NCBI GenBank assembly: GCA_023512665.1
Contig: JAILZC010000088.1
Location: 1 to 5,234 of the forward strand
Reading direction: 5' to 3'
DNA: 5,234 bases
From: Candidatus Bipolaricaulota bacterium
Lineage (GTDB): Bacteria > Bipolaricaulota > Bipolaricaulia > RBG-16-55-9 > DRXL01
Part shown: in pieces, positions 3,441-5,234 of the stretch
How positions within the stretch are numbered: position 1 is the first letter of the stretch
How the letters are laid out: every line of letters starts with the position of its first letter
Notes under the pieces: model-generated
The model's database searches: none
Told to the model about the DNA's origin: nothing
What the model saw: only the letters and a program-made list of their open reading frames with translations
Program-made: the position numbers and the translations under genes

Positions 3441-5234
3441 ATGAAACTCAGATTTGTTGCCGTTGCCCTCGGGCTGAGTCTGCTCTTGTCTTTGTCGGCC
3501 CAAGGGCAGAAGGAGTCTCTCGAGGGCCACTTCGTCCCCGGAGAGCTGCTCGTGCGCTTCAGGACGGATCTCTCAAAGAATGCCGTCACTCAAGTCCATA
3601 CGGCCGTGGGAGCCAACGTCATAAGGGCGTTCGAGGTCGTGCCCAACCTGCAGCGCGTGCGACTCCCCACCAAGATCAGTGTTCCAGAAGCTGTGAAGCT
3701 CTACAAGAAGAACCCGAACGTGCTCTACGCCGAGCCCAACTATATCCGTCGTGCGACTCAACAAGCGTTCCTCACGCCCAATGATGCGCAGTTCTCGCAG
3801 CTCTGGGCGCTGCACAATGTCGGGCAAACCGGCGGCACTCCTGATGCTGATATTGACGCCCCTGAAGCCTGGGAGCTGTCCACGGGCAGCAGCTCGGTCG
3901 TCGTCGCCGTCATTGACACGGGGGTAGATTACAATCACCCGGATTTGAGCGCCAACATGTGGCGCAACACTCTTGACTGCAACAGCAATAACATAGACGA
4001 CGACGGCAACGGCTACAAAGACGACTGCTACGGCATTGACACGGCTAATAACGACTCCAATCCCATGGACGACAACGATCACGGGACGCACGTCGCGGGC
4101 ACTATCGGAGCGCGTGGGAACAACTCAGCCGGGGTCGTGGGCGTCAATTGGACGGTGCAGATCATGGCCTGTAAGTTTCTCGGCGCGAACGGCTCCGGCT
4201 CCGACGCCGATGCGATCGAGTGCTTACAGTACGTCAAAACGATGAAGGAGCGCGGGGTCAATATCGTGGCGACGAACAATTCGTGGGGCGGCGGGGGATT
4301 CTCTCAAGCGTTGTATGACGCGATCGCCGCGCAGATGGACGCGGGGATTCTCTTCATCGCGGCGGCGGGCAACGAGAGCGCCGACAACGGCACGACCGAG
4401 TCCTACCCAGCCAATTATGATCTGCCCAACATCATCTCCGTTGCTGCCACGACGCATACGGATAGTTTAGCATCGTTCTCGAACTTTGGGCGGCGCACGG
4501 TGCACGTCGGCGCGCCGGGCAGCAGCATCCGCAGCACCACGCGAAATAATACGTACAGCACTTTTAGCGGGACTTCGATGGCCACCCCGCACGTGACGGG
4601 CCTGGCGGCGCTGCTCAAAGCGCACAATCCCGCTCGTGATTGGATCGCTCTACGCAATCTCATCCTCTCCAGTGGCGATCCCAAATCTTCGCTTGACGGC
4701 AAGACGATCACCGGGCGGCGCATCAATGCTTATGCAGCGCTGACGTGCACGGACGCGCCGCTCTTTGCCGTGCTCAAACCCTCTGCGACCGCGGGCGGAG
4801 CACCTGTGACCATCGCCGTGCTCAATATCAACTGCGCCAGCCCTGCGGGAGTACTGACGGTGACCATCAATCCTGGGGGGACAGTCGTCACTCTTGTTGA
4901 CAACGGGGTCGCGCCCGACTTGGCTGCCAACGACGGCATCTATGCGGGGACGTGGACACCGGGAGATCTCTGTGCGCTGGGCACCTACACGCTCGACTTC
5001 TCCAACGGGCAATCTCTGACCGTTCAGCTCGGGGGTACAGTGGGGTCTTACGGATGCTCGAGCGCGGCTCTGGGCTGGCGCACGATTGCTGGGACGAATC
5101 TCAATCTTGGTGACGACACGGTGGCTACGATTAGTTCGCCCTTTCCCATACGGTTTGGGTCGGCGAGTTACACAAATCTATACGTCAGCACCAACGGCGC
5201 CCTAAGCTTTCATCAGACGACCATCCCCTACACC
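3441..5234 (+). CDS. Secreted S8 subtilisin-family serine protease (3' partial)
   Basis: The frame is open for 598 codons to the window end. Residues 1-20 form a signal peptide (MKLRFVAV, a leucine-rich core, cleavage probably after LSLSA). Residues about 29-103 resemble an inhibitor I9-type propeptide, GELLVRF to LYAEPNY, which would chaperone and inhibit the enzyme until cleaved. The peptidase domain runs from about 115 to 435 with an intact triad: Asp159 (AVIDTGVD), His214 (DHGTHVAG) and Ser379 (SGTSMATPHV), plus oxyanion Asn311 (AAAGNES). An Asp/Asn-rich insert, NNIDDDGNGYKDD, is a likely calcium site flanked by Cys180 and Cys196, possibly a disulfide. After residue 438 come beta-rich domains. 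One contains DNGVAPDLAANDGIYAGTW, as in surface-anchor-associated beta-sandwiches. The other contains YTNLYVSTNGALSF and is cut by the window. The role is extracellular protein degradation. Its own promoter, leader and ribosome site set it apart from the TA genes. Whether it ends in the same sorting tail as the first gene cannot be seen. Confidence 0.95.
   Translation, partial: MKLRFVAVALGLSLLLSLSAQGQKESLEGHFVPGELLVRFRTDLSKNAVTQVHTAVGANVIRAFEVVPNLQRVRLPTKISVPEAVKLYKKNPNVLYAEPNYIRRATQQAFLTPNDAQFSQLWALHNVGQTGGTPDADIDAPEAWELSTGSSSVVVAVIDTGVDYNHPDLSANMWRNTLDCNSNNIDDDGNGYKDDCYGIDTANNDSNPMDDNDHGTHVAGTIGARGNNSAGVVGVNWTVQIMACKFLGANGSGSDADAIECLQYVKTMKERGVNIVATNNSWGGGGFSQALYDAIAAQMDAGILFIAAAGNESADNGTTESYPANYDLPNIISVAATTHTDSLASFSNFGRRTVHVGAPGSSIRSTTRNNTYSTFSGTSMATPHVTGLAALLKAHNPARDWIALRNLILSSGDPKSSLDGKTITGRRINAYAALTCTDAPLFAVLKPSATAGGAPVTIAVLNINCASPAGVLTVTINPGGTVVTLVDNGVAPDLAANDGIYAGTWTPGDLCALGTYTLDFSNGQSLTVQLGGTVGSYGCSSAALGWRTIAGTNLNLGDDTVATISSPFPIRFGSASYTNLYVSTNGALSFHQTTIPYT

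Noticed and set aside
3573..5012. Several minus-strand open frames opposite the right-hand large gene
   Set aside because: They lie antisense to the subtilase, whose motifs, catalytic residues and ribosome binding site are clear. They have low-complexity, Arg/Val-rich translations with no recognisable family.

Overview
The window holds two large genes for secreted proteins, each cut by a window edge. Between them lies a 2.3 kb stretch packed with three small toxin-antitoxin (TA) type gene pairs and families of intergenic repeats. It looks bacterial. Coding DNA is moderately GC-rich, promoters are close to the sigma-70 consensus, and GTG starts occur. The left-hand protein combines a cohesin-like domain, a dockerin and a C-terminal tail like the type IX secretion (T9SS) sorting domain. 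That tail, the secreted subtilase and the dense small TA modules suggest an uncultured, possibly thermophilic lineage. Bipolaricaulota/Acetothermia is a guess from recall, not something shown here.

Layout. 1-923 (+): end of the cohesin-like/dockerin/sorting-tail protein. 923-1011: a palindromic repeat that also forms its intrinsic terminator. 926-1346 (-): hicB-hicA, where the hicA 3' end is made of that repeat. 1347-1639: the hicB promoter, half a terminator-like repeat, a structured C/G-rich element, a full terminator-like hairpin, and the next promoter. 1640-2217 (+): a putative BECR-fold (PBECR-like) toxin overlapping a DUF2283-type partner. 2218-2456: a CT/AG-rich hairpin, a terminator, a repeat stub and a promoter. 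2457-3179 (+): a short AbrB-like antitoxin and a PIN-domain VapC toxin. 3180-3440: terminator, full palindromic repeat, promoter and ribosome binding site. 3441-5234 (+): an S8 subtilisin-family pre-proprotease, truncated by the window end.

The most interesting signal is how the pieces fit together. All three TA pairs sit between copies of one set of intergenic repeats: a terminator-like hairpin with a GNRA loop, a GACGGAATCGGC leader, and a CACGGA palindrome. One 53-nt composite is repeated with a single mismatch on both sides of the vapBC-like pair. This looks like a mosaic of TA cassettes bounded by non-coding repeats. In addition, the promoter predicted for each TA pair lies almost on the start codon, implying leaderless or very short-leader mRNAs. 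The subtilase instead has a normal leader with a strong ribosome binding site.
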